A DNA stretch of 64,000 bases from NCBI GenBank assembly GCA_001897435.1, contig MKSV01000004.1, positions 62,001 through 126,000 on the forward strand, in the 5' to 3' direction. Each line of letters starts with the position of its first letter. The first letter of the stretch is position 1. Below the pieces are notes generated by a model. The model made no database searches. It was given only the letters and a program-made list of their open reading frames with translations, and had not been told where the DNA came from. Of the stretch, positions 53,218-62,101 are shown piece by piece. The stretch is from Acidobacteriales bacterium 59-55 (lineage in GTDB: Bacteria > Acidobacteriota > Terriglobia > Terriglobales > Acidobacteriaceae). Made by a program: the position numbers and the translations under genes.

Positions 53218-54714
53218 ATGGCAGACGAGCAGAAGAGCAAAGTGCTGACGACCGAGGTGGGCCGTCCGGTAGGCGACAACCAAAACTCACTAACCATGGG
53301 CCCGCGCGGGCCTATTGTGTTTGACGACTATTTGCTGTTTGAGAAGATGGCGCACTTCAACCGCGAGCGGATTCCGGAGCGCGTCGTTCATGCGAAGGGA
53401 TCGGGCGCGTATGGGACTTTTACCTGTACCAACCCGGATATGAAGAAGTACACCACGGCGAAGGTCTTCGACACCGTGGGCAAGAAGACGCCGACGCTGC
53501 TGCGCTTTTCGACCGTCGGCGGAGAAAAGGGCTCGGCGGATACGGAGCGCGATCCGCGCGGATTTGCGCTGAAGTTTTATACCGAAGAGGGCAACTGGGA
53601 TCTGGTGGGTAACAACACGCCGGTCTTCTTTATCCGCGACCCGCTCAAGTTCTCGGACTTTATCCATACGCAGAAGCGCGATCCGGAGACGAACCTGAAG
53701 TCGCCGACGATGATGTGGGACTTCTGGTCGTTGTCGCCGGAGAGCCTGCACCAGGTGACGATCCTGTTCAGCGACCGGGGAACGCCCAAGGGATTTCGCC
53801 ACATGAACGGCTATGGCAGCCATACGTTCTCGCTGATCAATGCGAACAACGAACTGTTCTATGTGAAGTATCACTTCAAGACGAAGCAGGGGATCGACAA
53901 CTTTACGGGTGAAGAGGCCGACCACATGAAGTCGGTCGACCTGGACTATTCGCAGAGAGACCTCTACGGTTCGATCGAGAAGGGCGACTTTCCGAAGTGG
54001 ACGGTGCAGATTCAGGTGATGCCGGAGGCCGAGGCGGCGACGTATCATCTCAACCCGTTCGACCTGACCAAGGTGTGGCCTCATGGTGACTACCCGGTGA
54101 TCGAGATTGGCGAACTGGAGCTGAACCGGAATCCGAAGAACTACTTTGCGGAGATTGAGCAGTCGGCCTTCGAGCCGCGCAATGTCGTTCCGGGGATGGG
54201 CTTTTCGCCGGACAGAATGTTGCAGGGGCGGCTGATCAGCTATCCCGACGCACACCGCTACCGGCTGGGAGTGAACTACGAGTCGCTTCCGGTGAATCAG
54301 CCGAAGTGCCCTTATGCGACCTATCACCGCGATGGAACGATGGTGTATGGAGACAACGGCGGCGGGTCGCCTAACTACGAGCCGAATAGTTTCGGCGGCC
54401 CGAAGGAAGATCGCAGTTACAAAGAGCGGCCTACGACCTATGCGGATGCGACCGTGGCGCGCTATGACCATCGCGAACTGGACGGCGACTACTACACGCA
54501 GCCGGGCAATCTGTTCCGGCTCTTGAAGCCTGATGCACAGCAGCGGTTGGTGAGTAACATCGCCGGGAGCCTGGGGCAGGTTGAGACACGGATTCAGGAC
54601 TTACAGATTAATCACTTCTACAAGTGCGATCCGAAGTATGGAGAGGGCATCGCCAAGGCGATCGGCAGAAAGATCGAAGAGATTGTAAAGAAAGACGAGT
54701 TAGTAACCGCCTGA
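53218..54714 (+). CDS. katA: Monofunctional heme catalase
   Basis: This 498-residue protein has the length of small-subunit clade 3 catalases. The active-site His is in [16 protein letters not shown], and [26 protein letters not shown] and the Asn in [16 protein letters not shown] follow. The proximal heme Tyr is in [15 protein letters not shown]. It decomposes hydrogen peroxide. It is downstream of the PerR-like gene in the same direction. The C terminus reads [11 protein letters not shown], and a 20-base direct repeat of the last codons spans the stop (54688-54707 and 54714-54733). Confidence 0.95.
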   Translation: MADEQKSKVLTTEVGRPVGDNQNSLTMGPRGPIVFDDYLLFEKMAHFNRERIPERVVHAKGSGAYGTFTCTNPDMKKYTTAKVFDTVGKKTPTLLRFSTVGGEKGSADTERDPRGFALKFYTEEGNWDLVGNNTPVFFIRDPLKFSDFIHTQKRDPETNLKSPTMMWDFWSLSPESLHQVTILFSDRGTPKGFRHMNGYGSHTFSLINANNELFYVKYHFKTKQGIDNFTGEEADHMKSVDLDYSQRDLYGSIEKGDFPKWTVQIQVMPEAEAATYHLNPFDLTKVWPHGDYPVIEIGELELNRNPKNYFAEIEQSAFEPRNVVPGMGFSPDRMLQGRLISYPDAHRYRLGVNYESLPVNQPKCPYATYHRDGTMVYGDNGGGSPNYEPNSFGGPKEDRSYKERPTTYADATVARYDHRELDGDYYTQPGNLFRLLKPDAQQRLVSNIAGSLGQVETRIQDLQINHFYKCDPKYGEGIAKAIGRKIEEIVKKDELVTA

Positions 54715-54733
54715 AGAAAGACGAGTTAGTAAC
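54688..54733. repeat. 20-bp direct repeat across the katA stop codon
   Basis: AAGAAAGACGAGTTAGTAAC occurs at 54688-54707, inside the last katA codons, and again at 54714-54733, just after the stop. The 26-base period is not a multiple of three. It looks like a local duplication. Confidence 0.75.
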
Positions 54734-54784
54734 TCCTTCGTAAGGAGTGAGTCGTTGAGGATCGGCGAGAGTTTTCGGGATTGC

Positions 54785-54813
54785 GGAGGAGCCGGGTGGC
54801 ATTCGGCTCCTCC
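54785..54813. repeat. GC-rich hairpin downstream of katA
   Basis: GGAGGAGCCG pairs perfectly with CGGCTCCTCC across a 9-base loop. It stands 70 bases after the catalase stop and could help end its transcript, but no T-run follows on either strand. Confidence 0.5.
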
Positions 54814-54952
54814 AGCGAAGTACTGCGTCCCGGTCTGACTGGGTGAGTGATCGCAGCTCCAGACGGAATTACCCCGCAGAGGGGAATTTAAACATCTTCC
54901 TGATTTAAACAACGCGCGCGCGAACGTGGTTTCGCGCGTGAAGGGGACAGCT

Positions 54953-56314
54953 ATGGGAAATGCAACTGCATTTGATTGGGCGGGAGTCGTCGATTATGCA
55001 AAGAGGTCTTACACGGAGCCTCCAAAGACGCAGTACGAATTGCCGGGAGTCAATGTAGAAGATCATCTTGGGATTCCGGTAGCCTGCGTTCCGCTGTGGC
55101 ATACGGTCGTGACTGCCAAACTGACGCTGCCGAAGGGTGACAAGGAGGCGTTGCAGCGGGCGCAGTCGCGGCTGAGCGCGGCGCTGGCGGAGATTGAGTC
55201 GATCTATCCGCTCAATCCCGGCGGACTTTTGACGCAGGTGGCTTATGGGCTCTCTTACTTCAAGGAATATCTGCCGGCGAAGATTACCGACAAGATGATG
55301 CCGCGGGCGCTGGACAATGGAAAGCCCGGCGACTGGGCGCTGATCGATTCGATCCGGTATCCCAAGGACCCGGAGAACCTGGTGCTGGAGCAGAACGACA
55401 TCTCGTTCCACTTCAAGAGCGACTATAACGAGCACATCAACGATGTGATCCGCGCGATGTTCCAGCCGGGAGCGCATCTGCTGAACGGCATTCCGTGCGA
55501 GTGCTTTTATGTGGGCGACCTGTTCACCGTGACGTCGATCCGGCGCGGATTTGCCGGGCGGGGGATGCCGCACAAGATCGCAAAGCGGCTGGGGATTCCG
55601 GGTGCCGATAAGATTCCGGCGGGAGCGATGCTGTTCATGGGCTTCACGTCGAGTCACGTTCATGGGCTGGCCGAGGGGCCATTGCCGAGCTTCGAGACGA
55701 TTCCGGGCTATACCGACCAGACGCCGGAGAGCTACTTTGCCAACGGGACGATGATGCATCTCTCTCATATTCAGATCGATCTGGAGGGATGGTATGGGAT
55801 GAATCACAAGTCGCGCCTGCATCACATGTTTCATCCGCGCCGGACGGAAGGGGAGGATGTGCTGTCGCCTTCGCAGGCCCCGGAGACGAGCACCTTCAAG
55901 GAAGAACTGGAAGAGGATGCGAAGAAGCATGGGGTCGTAGGCCACAACGCGCAGATGCAGTTTCTCTCGCGGCTGAACGAAGACACCACAACCGCGTACG
56001 GAGACAAGTTGCCCAAGGGGACGGTGATCTTTCTGCGGCAGGACTTCGACACGGTCGAGCATCCGTTCGAGTTCAACTCCGAGGGGTCGGTGAGCCCGAC
56101 GCCGATGCCGGGAGTTCACTTCATCGGGTTTGCGCCGTCGGCACAGCTCTTTGAAAAGATCCGGCTGGAGATGGATGGCGTGGAGTTGCAGAAGAGGAAC
56201 AAGCTGACGGACGAGAACATGGGCTTCACCAAGTTCCTGGTGACGACGCATCGGCAGAACTATCTGGAGCCGTCGCGCAAGCATCGTTCGTTTCCGCTGG
56301 CGGAGCTGCTGTAA
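54953..56314 (+). CDS. DyP-type peroxidase-like protein in the peroxide-defence block
   Basis: This 453-residue protein has no classical domain I can name with certainty. Several traits recall dye-decolorising peroxidases: HHMFHPRRTEGED resembles the HxxxNPR proximal-heme region, and there are long beta-rich N- and C-terminal halves. MLFMGFTSSHVHGLAEGPLP and FLVTTHRQNYLEPS are other strongly conserved-looking stretches. No signal peptide is present, so it is cytosolic. ATG 54953 has AAGGGGA upstream. It lies between katA and ahpC in the same direction, so a role in peroxide or organic hydroperoxide metabolism is inferred. Its heme binding is unproven. Confidence 0.55.
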   Translation: MGNATAFDWAGVVDYAKRSYTEPPKTQYELPGVNVEDHLGIPVACVPLWHTVVTAKLTLPKGDKEALQRAQSRLSAALAEIESIYPLNPGGLLTQVAYGLSYFKEYLPAKITDKMMPRALDNGKPGDWALIDSIRYPKDPENLVLEQNDISFHFKSDYNEHINDVIRAMFQPGAHLLNGIPCECFYVGDLFTVTSIRRGFAGRGMPHKIAKRLGIPGADKIPAGAMLFMGFTSSHVHGLAEGPLPSFETIPGYTDQTPESYFANGTMMHLSHIQIDLEGWYGMNHKSRLHHMFHPRRTEGEDVLSPSQAPETSTFKEELEEDAKKHGVVGHNAQMQFLSRLNEDTTTAYGDKLPKGTVIFLRQDFDTVEHPFEFNSEGSVSPTPMPGVHFIGFAPSAQLFEKIRLEMDGVELQKRNKLTDENMGFTKFLVTTHRQNYLEPSRKHRSFPLAELL

Positions 56315-56336
56315 GGGGTCTTTGAAGGTTCCCTCA

Positions 56337-56396
56337 GCGGCTAAAGCCGCATTGTGAGCCCCTCAATTACGGCACGGCTGAAGCCGTGCCCTTAAC
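56337..56396 (+). repeat. Interspersed repeat D, copies 2 and 3
   Basis: GCGGC-TAAA-GCCGC at 56337-56350 and GGCACGGC-TGAA-GCCGTGCC at 56371-56390, followed by CTTAAC, are two adjacent hairpins with A-rich tetraloops. The second matches the element at 14185. A related CCGC-TAAA-GCGG hairpin occurs near 62797. Confidence 0.6.
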
Positions 56397-56506
56397 CGAG
56401 TCTGACTGCACAGAGTTTGCAAGTGACTGCGTGAGCTCCGCTCCGTTTGGTTGGAGCGGAGCTCGCGCGAAACCTGAACTGTTACTGAAAGGGAGTTACG
56501 TTTTAA

Positions 56507-57046
56507 ATGCTACAAATTGGCGAGAAGTTTCCTGACTATAGCGTTACTGCAACCATCTCCACCGACAGGGATGAAGCGAAGGCGTTTACCACGATTACGG
56601 AGGCATCCTATCCGGGCAAGTGGAAGCTGTACTTTTTCTGGCCGAAGGACTTCACGTTTGTGTGCCCGACCGAGATTGCGGCCTTCGGCAAATTGAACAG
56701 TGAGTTTGCCGACCGCGACTGCCAGATTCTCGGAGGCAGCACGGACAACGAGTACGTCCATGCGGCGTGGCGGACGCATCATGCGGACCTGAAGGATCTG
56801 ACGTATCCGATGCTGTCGGACATTCGCCGCGACCTTTGCGGCCAACTCGGCATTCTGGACGAGCAGGCGGGCGTGGCGCAGCGGGCGACGTTTCTCGTCG
56901 ATCCGGAGAACGTGATTCGGTTTATCTATGTGACGGATCTGTCGGTGGGCCGCAATCCGCAGGAGGTGCTGCGGGTGCTCGACGCGTTGCAGACGGACGA
57001 GCTTTGCCCGTGCAACTGGCAGAAGGGCGAGGCGACACTGGCGTAG
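56507..57046 (+). CDS. ahpC: Alkyl hydroperoxide reductase C (typical 2-Cys peroxiredoxin)
   Basis: This 179-residue peroxiredoxin has the peroxidatic Cys in FTFVCPTEIAAFG (about residue 48) and the resolving Cys near the end in DELCPCNWQKGE. The AWRTHHADLKDLTYPML and ATFLVDPENVIRFIYVTDLSVGRN blocks are typical. The C-terminal CPCNW and the nearby ahpD suggest the AhpC/AhpD pairing used by actinobacteria and others, instead of AhpF. It reduces organic and hydrogen peroxides. A strong terminator follows. Confidence 0.93.
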   Translation: MLQIGEKFPDYSVTATISTDRDEAKAFTTITEASYPGKWKLYFFWPKDFTFVCPTEIAAFGKLNSEFADRDCQILGGSTDNEYVHAAWRTHHADLKDLTYPMLSDIRRDLCGQLGILDEQAGVAQRATFLVDPENVIRFIYVTDLSVGRNPQEVLRVLDALQTDELCPCNWQKGEATLA

Positions 57047-57060
57047 TTTGGTTCAACGGG

Positions 57061-57095
57061 AGGCGCGGTGCCGGTGCAGCCGCGCCTTTTTCTTT
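57061..57095 (+). terminator. Intrinsic terminator of ahpC
   Basis: AGGCGCGG (57061-57068) pairs with CCGCGCCT (57080-57087) across an 11-base loop, followed directly by a TTTTTCTTT run. It lies 15 bases after the ahpC stop and separates ahpC from ahpD transcription. Confidence 0.85.
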
Positions 57096-57166
57096 ACAAT
57101 GAAGTTCCTAAGAGCCTGATTGAGCGGCTGTCCCTGGGGTGATTCGGATGGAAAGAGGCAAGGGCG

Positions 57167-57223
57167 AGATACAGGGGTCTCTCCACTGCGGCGGCAAAAG
57201 CGCCGCCTTCGGTCGAGATGACG
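57167..57223 (+). repeat. Interspersed repeat A, copy 5
   Basis: Flanks are GATACAGGGGTCTCTCCACT and TTCGGTCGAGATGACGTGG. The core GGCGGC-AAAAGC-GCCGCC is a perfect 6-bp hairpin. Repeat B follows after 12 bases. Confidence 0.87.
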
Positions 57224-57235
57224 TGGGCTTTGTGG

Positions 57236-57306
57236 CGTTTTCCTCCGGATGTGGCCTTGGTGATGCGGGCAAAACGCAGATTCCCTTCGGGAATGACAAG
57301 CAAAGG
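57236..57306 (+). repeat. Interspersed repeat B, copy 5
   Basis: Starts CGTTTTCCTCCGGATG and ends AAAACGCAGATTCCCTTCGG followed by GAATGACAAGCAAAG. It is the second half of an A-B composite between ahpC and ahpD. A stray GAGATGACGTGC (57354-57365) may be another A fragment. Confidence 0.87.
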
Positions 57307-57398
57307 AAGCTATACCTGAGAGGCAATGGCTCCAAGGTGGGTGCGGCTTTGGTTGAGATGACGTGCTTTAGAAATTGCTGGGGAAAGGATGACTCGAT

Positions 57399-57944
57399 AT
57401 GGCATTGGATGAGCTGATTGGCGGGTTACCCGCGTATGCGAAGGATTTGAGGCTGAACTATTCGTCGCTGGTGAAACAGAGCACTGATCTGACGCCGCAG
57501 CAGCTATGGGGGTCGGTGGTGGTGGCGGCGATTGCGACGCGCAATGGGGAGTTGACCACCGAGGTGATCGCGGAGGCGGAGGGGATTCTGACTCCCGGGG
57601 CGCTCGATGCGGCGAAGGCCGCGGCGGCGATCATGGGGATGAATAACATCTACTACCGGTTTCATCACCTGACGTCGAATGAAAAGTATGCGACGCTGCC
57701 GGCACGGCTGCGGATGAACGTGCTGCGCGGGCACACGGTCGAACATGTGGACTTCGAGCTGTGGTGTCTTGTGGTCAGCGCGATCAACGCCTGCGGCAAG
57801 TGCGTCGACTCACACGAGAAGGTGCTGCGGGAGAAGGGCGCTACCGAGGAGTTGATTAATGCGGCAGTGCGGGTGGCTTCGGTGATCCATGCGATTGGGG
57901 TGGTGCTGGATTCGGAGCGGGCCTCGCCTACGGCGGCGGAGTAA
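57399..57944 (+). CDS. ahpD: Alkyl hydroperoxidase AhpD
   Basis: This 181-residue carboxymuconolactone decarboxylase-fold protein carries the thiol pair NACGKCVDSHEKVL and the upstream HTVEHVDFELWCLVVSAI, whose Glu and His form the AhpD proton relay. AhpD reduces oxidised AhpC, working with dihydrolipoyl-linked electron donors. The start ATG 57399 is not preceded by a strong Shine-Dalgarno. It is separated from ahpC by a terminator and an A-B repeat, so it probably has its own promoter in this 350-base gap. Confidence 0.92.
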   Translation: MALDELIGGLPAYAKDLRLNYSSLVKQSTDLTPQQLWGSVVVAAIATRNGELTTEVIAEAEGILTPGALDAAKAAAAIMGMNNIYYRFHHLTSNEKYATLPARLRMNVLRGHTVEHVDFELWCLVVSAINACGKCVDSHEKVLREKGATEELINAAVRVASVIHAIGVVLDSERASPTAAE

Positions 57945-58013
57945 AGCGGTTTTTGGGGAGAGGGTGTCTCCGGCGGTTGTTGCAAGGGCATTCGCATGGT
58001 TGCCGGGATTGGG

Positions 58014-58069
58014 CGAGATACAGGGGTCTCTCCGCTTCGGCCCTGCGGACCTCCGGTCGAGATGACGTA
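58014..58069 (+). repeat. Interspersed repeat A, copy 6
   Basis: GAGATACAGGGGTCTCTCCG to CGGTCGAGATGACGT, with core GGCCCTGCGGACC. Its 3' end is the first unit of the tandem array that follows. Confidence 0.83.
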
Positions 58070-58180
58070 CTTTTAGGGCGGGCGCGGCCCGGTCGAGATG
58101 CGTGCTTTTAGGGCGCGTGCGGCCCGATCGAGATGACGTGTTTTTAGGGCGGGCGCGGCCCGGTCGAGATGCGTGCTTCT
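58055..58180 (+). repeat. Tandem array of a 35/36-bp unit derived from repeat A
   Basis: Units start at 58055 (36 bp), 58091 (35), 58126 (36) and 58162 (partial, 19). Each begins with GRTCGAGATG and continues to TTTTAGGGCG and a GC palindrome. The alternation of GATGACGT and GATGCGT gives the one-base length change. The 3' flank of repeat A has been amplified here. Confidence 0.85.
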
Positions 58181-58207
58181 TAACTTCTGGAATGGCCGCT
58201 TGCTTTT

Positions 58208-59269
58208 TTATTTGGCGGAGGGTTCGGGAGCGGGCTTGAGGCCGGGGTTCCATTGCGGCTTCCATGTGGTGTTGGCCAGCCAGCGGATCGGCGCGACCAT
58301 GGAGGCGATGGCGTTGGTCATGTGGGTGAAGTCGATGGTGCGGAGTTCGTCGCTGGGCTGGTGGTAGTCCTTGTGCAGGCCGAAGCTGGAGACGGTGTGG
58401 GCGATGATACCTTGTTGGGCGAGGGCGTAGTTGTCGGAGCGCTGGAAGAATTTTTCTTTGGGGTGGGGATCGGCGACGAGGTGAGCGCCATGCTTTGCCA
58501 GCTCGGGGCCGAGGCTGGAGCGCTCGAAGCCGGTGAGCCAGAGGGTTCCGGCGGGGACGGCGGGATCGGGGCGGCCGATCATCTCAAACTCGAGGTTGGC
58601 GACGATGTCGGGGAGCGGGACGGGCGGGTGCGCGAGGAAGGCCTGGTTGCCGTAACCTCCGATCTCTTCGGAGCCGAAGAGGGCGAAGACGACGGTGCGG
58701 CGGGGACGGTGGCCGGCGGCGAGCAGATGAGCGAGGGCGAGGACGGCGGTGGTTCCGGAGGCGTCGTCGTCGGCGCCGTTGTAGATGGTGTCGCCGTCGA
58801 CGGCGGGGCCGATGCCGAGGTGGTCGAGGTGGGCGGTGAGCAGAATGACTTCATTGGGCCGCGTCGTGCCGCGCAGGATGGCGATGGCGTTCCAGGTCTC
58901 GGTACGAGGGGTGTCCTCGAATTTGGAGAGGTGCTGCTGGAGATGCTGGGGCAGAGGGACGGGGAGAGCTGCCTTTTGCAGAAAAGTTCCGTTGTCGCCG
59001 CCGGGTTCGAGGCCAAGGGCTTCGAACTGGGAGGCGGCGAAGAGGGCGGCGATGTGCTCGTCGCGGGTGGCGGAGCCGCGGCCGTGGAGCGCGTCGTCGG
59101 CGAGGAAGGCCATGTCGGCGTGGACCTCGCGCTGAAGCGGCGATGATGATGCCGTTTGCGCCGGGGGCGAGTCCAACGACTGGACCTGAGACGAGATCTG
59201 GCCATAGGTGACAACGCCCGAGAGAAGCAGGCAGGCGAGCGTTGCCGCGCCGCGTTTGAGGGAAGGCAT
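58208..59269 (-). CDS. Secreted M28-family zinc aminopeptidase
   Basis: This protein of 353 residues from ATG 59269 has a signal peptide (LKRGAATLACLLLSGVVTYGQ). M28 ligands are TAHLDHLG, NGADDDASGTTAVLALA, FALFGSEEIGGYG with the catalytic Glu, LEFEMIGRPD, and SSFGLHKDYHQPSDE. It probably removes N-terminal amino acids from peptides in the periplasm or outside. The frame is open up to 59356, but the signal peptide fixes the start. It is distinct from the M28 gene at 45114, which is of the glutaminyl cyclase type. Confidence 0.9.
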   Translation of the reverse strand: MPSLKRGAATLACLLLSGVVTYGQISSQVQSLDSPPAQTASSSPLQREVHADMAFLADDALHGRGSATRDEHIAALFAASQFEALGLEPGGDNGTFLQKAALPVPLPQHLQQHLSKFEDTPRTETWNAIAILRGTTRPNEVILLTAHLDHLGIGPAVDGDTIYNGADDDASGTTAVLALAHLLAAGHRPRRTVVFALFGSEEIGGYGNQAFLAHPPVPLPDIVANLEFEMIGRPDPAVPAGTLWLTGFERSSLGPELAKHGAHLVADPHPKEKFFQRSDNYALAQQGIIAHTVSSFGLHKDYHQPSDELRTIDFTHMTNAIASMVAPIRWLANTTWKPQWNPGLKPAPEPSAK

Positions 59270-59348
59270 GGCGCAGATTATAGAAGAGCGGCGAACGATT
59301 AATTTTGAGAAGAGCGCGGTGGCTGAGAAGATAACGGCGAGGGCTTCG

Positions 59349-60506
59349 ATGAGCAAGAGATGGGCTGCGGGCGTGCAGCAACTGGCCTGGATGGCCTTCG
59401 CGGTCGCGGCGATGGCGCTGACGGGATGCGACGGATTTTTTGTCCCGAATGTTCCGGTCCCGCCGGTGACGACGGGGAATTATGTCTACGTGGCGAACAC
59501 GGTTACGAATTCGGTGAGCGGGTACGCCGTGGCGACGGGAACGACGGGAACGGCGACATTGACCGCTGTTCCCGGCTCGCCGGTGTCGCTGCAATACACG
59601 CCGGTGGCGATGGCGATCTCGCGGAGCAACAAGTTTTTGTACGTGTCATCGGTGGGGAGCATCAACGTCTACAGTATCGGGTCGAACGGATCGCTGACGG
59701 CGACCAATGGGACGGGAGTGACGGCCATCAACGTGACTTCGATGGATGTGTCGCCGGATGGGCAGTGGCTGCTGTCGCTGGGTGGGACCAGCGTGCTGGC
59801 GCAGATCAACGTCTACCAGATCAACGCTTCGACCGGAGCGCTGACGCTGACGAACACCGGGCAGACGTCGGTTGCCAATGCCGTGATCGTGCCGCGGATG
59901 CTGCGCATCTCGCCGAGCGGGACGCTGGTGTTTGCCGCGCTGGGCACAGGCGGCGACGTGGTGTTCAACTTCGACACCACGACGGGCACGCTGTTCAACA
60001 GCCAGAACCTGGCGGTGAGCGCGACGACGAGCGATAACGGCCTGGCGGTCGACAATGCCACGGCGAATCTGTACATCGCGCGCAGCGGCACGGGCGGCGG
60101 GGTACGGGTGTTCAGGATCGGAACCGGCGGGTCGCTGAGCGAGATTGCGCGGTCGCCGTTTGCCTCCGGCGGGCAGGCCTACACCGTGGTGCTGGACAGC
60201 ACGGGAAAGTACGCTTATGCGGCAAACCGGGCGAATTCGACAATCTACGGCTATGCGGTGGGTACGGGCGGCGGCCTGACGGCGCTGGACGGTTCGCCGT
60301 ACGGGAGCGGGTTGCAGGTGTCTTCGCTCGACATCGACAACACCGGAGCGTATCTGTTGGCGGCGGCGTCCGGCGGGAAGCCCGATCTGTCGATGTACAG
60401 CTTCGACACGACGACGCCGGGAATGCTGATTCCGGCGGCCAGCGTCACCATGGGCACCGATCCGGCGGGTTCTATGTTTGTGGTCGCGATGCATTCCGGG
60501 CAGTAA
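59349..60506 (+). CDS. Beta-propeller lipoprotein of the lactonase/YncE type
   Basis: This 385-residue protein has a lipoprotein signal (AFAVAAMALTGC). A seven-blade-like series of repeats follows, each with a pattern such as GNYVYVANTVTNSVSGYAV, KFLYVSSVGSINVYSIGSNGSL, and KYAYAANRANSTIYGYAVGTGGGL. This matches the lactonase (6-phosphogluconolactonase-like) propeller family, common as surface proteins in Acidobacteria. No catalytic residues can be assigned, so a binding or structural role is as likely as lactone hydrolysis. It is divergent from the M28 gene. Confidence 0.83.
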   Translation: MSKRWAAGVQQLAWMAFAVAAMALTGCDGFFVPNVPVPPVTTGNYVYVANTVTNSVSGYAVATGTTGTATLTAVPGSPVSLQYTPVAMAISRSNKFLYVSSVGSINVYSIGSNGSLTATNGTGVTAINVTSMDVSPDGQWLLSLGGTSVLAQINVYQINASTGALTLTNTGQTSVANAVIVPRMLRISPSGTLVFAALGTGGDVVFNFDTTTGTLFNSQNLAVSATTSDNGLAVDNATANLYIARSGTGGGVRVFRIGTGGSLSEIARSPFASGGQAYTVVLDSTGKYAYAANRANSTIYGYAVGTGGGLTALDGSPYGSGLQVSSLDIDNTGAYLLAAASGGKPDLSMYSFDTTTPGMLIPAASVTMGTDPAGSMFVVAMHSGQ

Positions 60507-60582
60507 CTCATCTTGTTCGGGCTGGGGAATGTCCTCGCTTGGCGAACAACGGCACATGGGATTCGGGGCATCGGCCAGTAGT

Positions 60583-61806
60583 ATGGGTATAGAAGTTTTT
60601 GAGGGTTTTCGGGCTATTTTTTCTTCTTTCTGCCAATCCGCTCGACGAAGAAATGTGATTTGGCTTGCTGCGTTCGCGGCGATGTCGGTGTGTCTTCTGG
60701 CCAGCGTGACCGGATGCTCGCGGCTTCGGCCTAAGCCTCCCAAGGAGTATGTCTACGTCACGGCGAAGAAGACGTATCTGCGCGACCGCGTGGCCGCGGT
60801 GTCGAACCGGACAGCGACGGTGGAGAACGGCGACAGGCTGCTGGTGCTCGACCATGGCCGGCGATTTCTGAAGGTGCAGACGGAGAAGGGCGAACTGGGC
60901 TGGATCAACGAGAAGATGGTGGCGGACCAGGCGCTCTTCGACAAGTTCGCCGGGCTGACCAAAGAGCATGAGAAGGATCCGACGGTGGCCACGGGGGTGG
61001 TGCGCGACGATGTTTATATGCACATCAGCCCGGGGCGGAATGCCGACCGGCTCTTTCGGCTGGGGGAGGGCGAGAAGCTCCAGTTGCTGAAGCGGGCCAC
61101 GCTGCCCAAGCCGGTGCCGGCAGGGCTGCGGGCGGTAGCGCCAACAGCGCCGTCTGCCGATGGCAAGACGGCTGCGCCTCCTCCGCCTCCTCCGATGGAC
61201 GACTGGTGGCTGGTGCGCGACTCCAAGGGAAACGCCGGGTGGCTGTACGGGCGACTGATGGACGTTGACGTTCCCGAGGCGCTGGTCCGGTACTCGGAAG
61301 GGCAGCGGGTCGTCGGCGCTTACATGCTGACCAAGGTGTACGACGCCGAGGCTCCGGGCGACGACAAGAACGTGCCGGAATATGTGACCGTGACCAGCCC
61401 CTATAAGTCGGGCCTGACCTATGACTTCGACCAGGTGCGCACCTTTATCTGGAACGTGAAGAGGCACCGGTACGAGACGGCTTACCGCGACCGGAACATT
61501 GAGGGCTATCTGCCGCTCGAGGTCAAGATGGCGAGCGATCCCTATGGGAAGGCTCCGACCTCGATGGCTGCGGCTCCGACGTTCAGTTACCGGGTGTTGG
61601 CGGATGATGCTGCGCCGGTGGTTCCCGATCCGGTGACGGGAGCGGTGGTTCCAGGCAAGACGGTGCTGAAGACATATCGGCTGGAGGGGAATCTGGTGCG
61701 GCGCGTGCTGCCGCCGGACGCGACAGCCCCGGGCGAAGCGCATCCGCAGCCTGTGAAAGAGAAGAAGAAGGCTGTGGCGAGACGCGGGCGCGGGCGGAGG
61801 CGGTAA
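60583..61806 (+). CDS. SH3-domain lipoprotein
   Basis: This protein of about 407 residues from ATG 60583 has a basic stretch QSARRRNV before a hydrophobic segment ending in a lipobox ASVTGC. Two bacterial SH3-like repeats follow: YVYVTAKKTYLRDRVAAVSNRTATVENGDRLLVL and a later DDVYMHISPGRNADRLFRLGEGEKLQLL, both ending near a Trp-rich GWL/GWI. The tail is Pro-rich and very basic (KKKAVARRGRGRRR). SH3 repeats usually bind cell wall or protein ligands. The exact start is unclear, and the frame is open back to 60478. No enzymatic domain is seen. Confidence 0.75.
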   Translation: MGIEVFEGFRAIFSSFCQSARRRNVIWLAAFAAMSVCLLASVTGCSRLRPKPPKEYVYVTAKKTYLRDRVAAVSNRTATVENGDRLLVLDHGRRFLKVQTEKGELGWINEKMVADQALFDKFAGLTKEHEKDPTVATGVVRDDVYMHISPGRNADRLFRLGEGEKLQLLKRATLPKPVPAGLRAVAPTAPSADGKTAAPPPPPPMDDWWLVRDSKGNAGWLYGRLMDVDVPEALVRYSEGQRVVGAYMLTKVYDAEAPGDDKNVPEYVTVTSPYKSGLTYDFDQVRTFIWNVKRHRYETAYRDRNIEGYLPLEVKMASDPYGKAPTSMAAAPTFSYRVLADDAAPVVPDPVTGAVVPGKTVLKTYRLEGNLVRRVLPPDATAPGEAHPQPVKEKKKAVARRGRGRRR

Positions 61807-61833
61807 GGTGCTTGTTTGCTTGGGGGAGATTGA

Positions 61834-61880
61834 AATACAGGGGTCTCTCCACTGCGCTTCGCTCCGGTCGAGATGACGTG
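61834..61880 (+). repeat. Interspersed repeat A, copy 7
   Basis: ATACAGGGGTCTCTCCACTG to CCGGTCGAGATGACGTG, with core CGCTTCGCTCCGG. Repeat B copy 6 follows 20 bases later, forming the third A-B composite. Confidence 0.87.
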
Positions 61881-61900
61881 GGTTGTGGTGGGCAGAGGGG

Positions 61901-61969
61901 GTGTTCTCCAGAGGGAATTTGGGGGATTCGGGAGAGACGCGGATTCCCTTCGGGAATGACAAACCGAAA
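61901..61969 (+). repeat. Interspersed repeat B, copy 6
   Basis: Begins GTGTTCTCCAGAGGG and ends GACGCGGATTCCCTTCGGGA followed by ATGACAAACCG. It is the second half of an A-B composite upstream of the MgtC gene. Confidence 0.85.
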
Positions 61970-62101
61970 GGAGGCTACCCTTGAGAGGGCTTCTTTGGGG
62001 AGTGACAAGCCAGGGAGAGCTGCGCGATGGTTGGGATGACGTGGATGAGGTTGAGAGCGGTTCTGAAAAACCTGTAGGATTCATTTGCATCGGGGGCACG
62101 A

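Noticed and set aside
58055-58180. Regular 35/36-bp repeats resembling a CRISPR array
   Set aside because: The units are directly contiguous, without unique spacers, and derive from repeat A. There are no cas genes.
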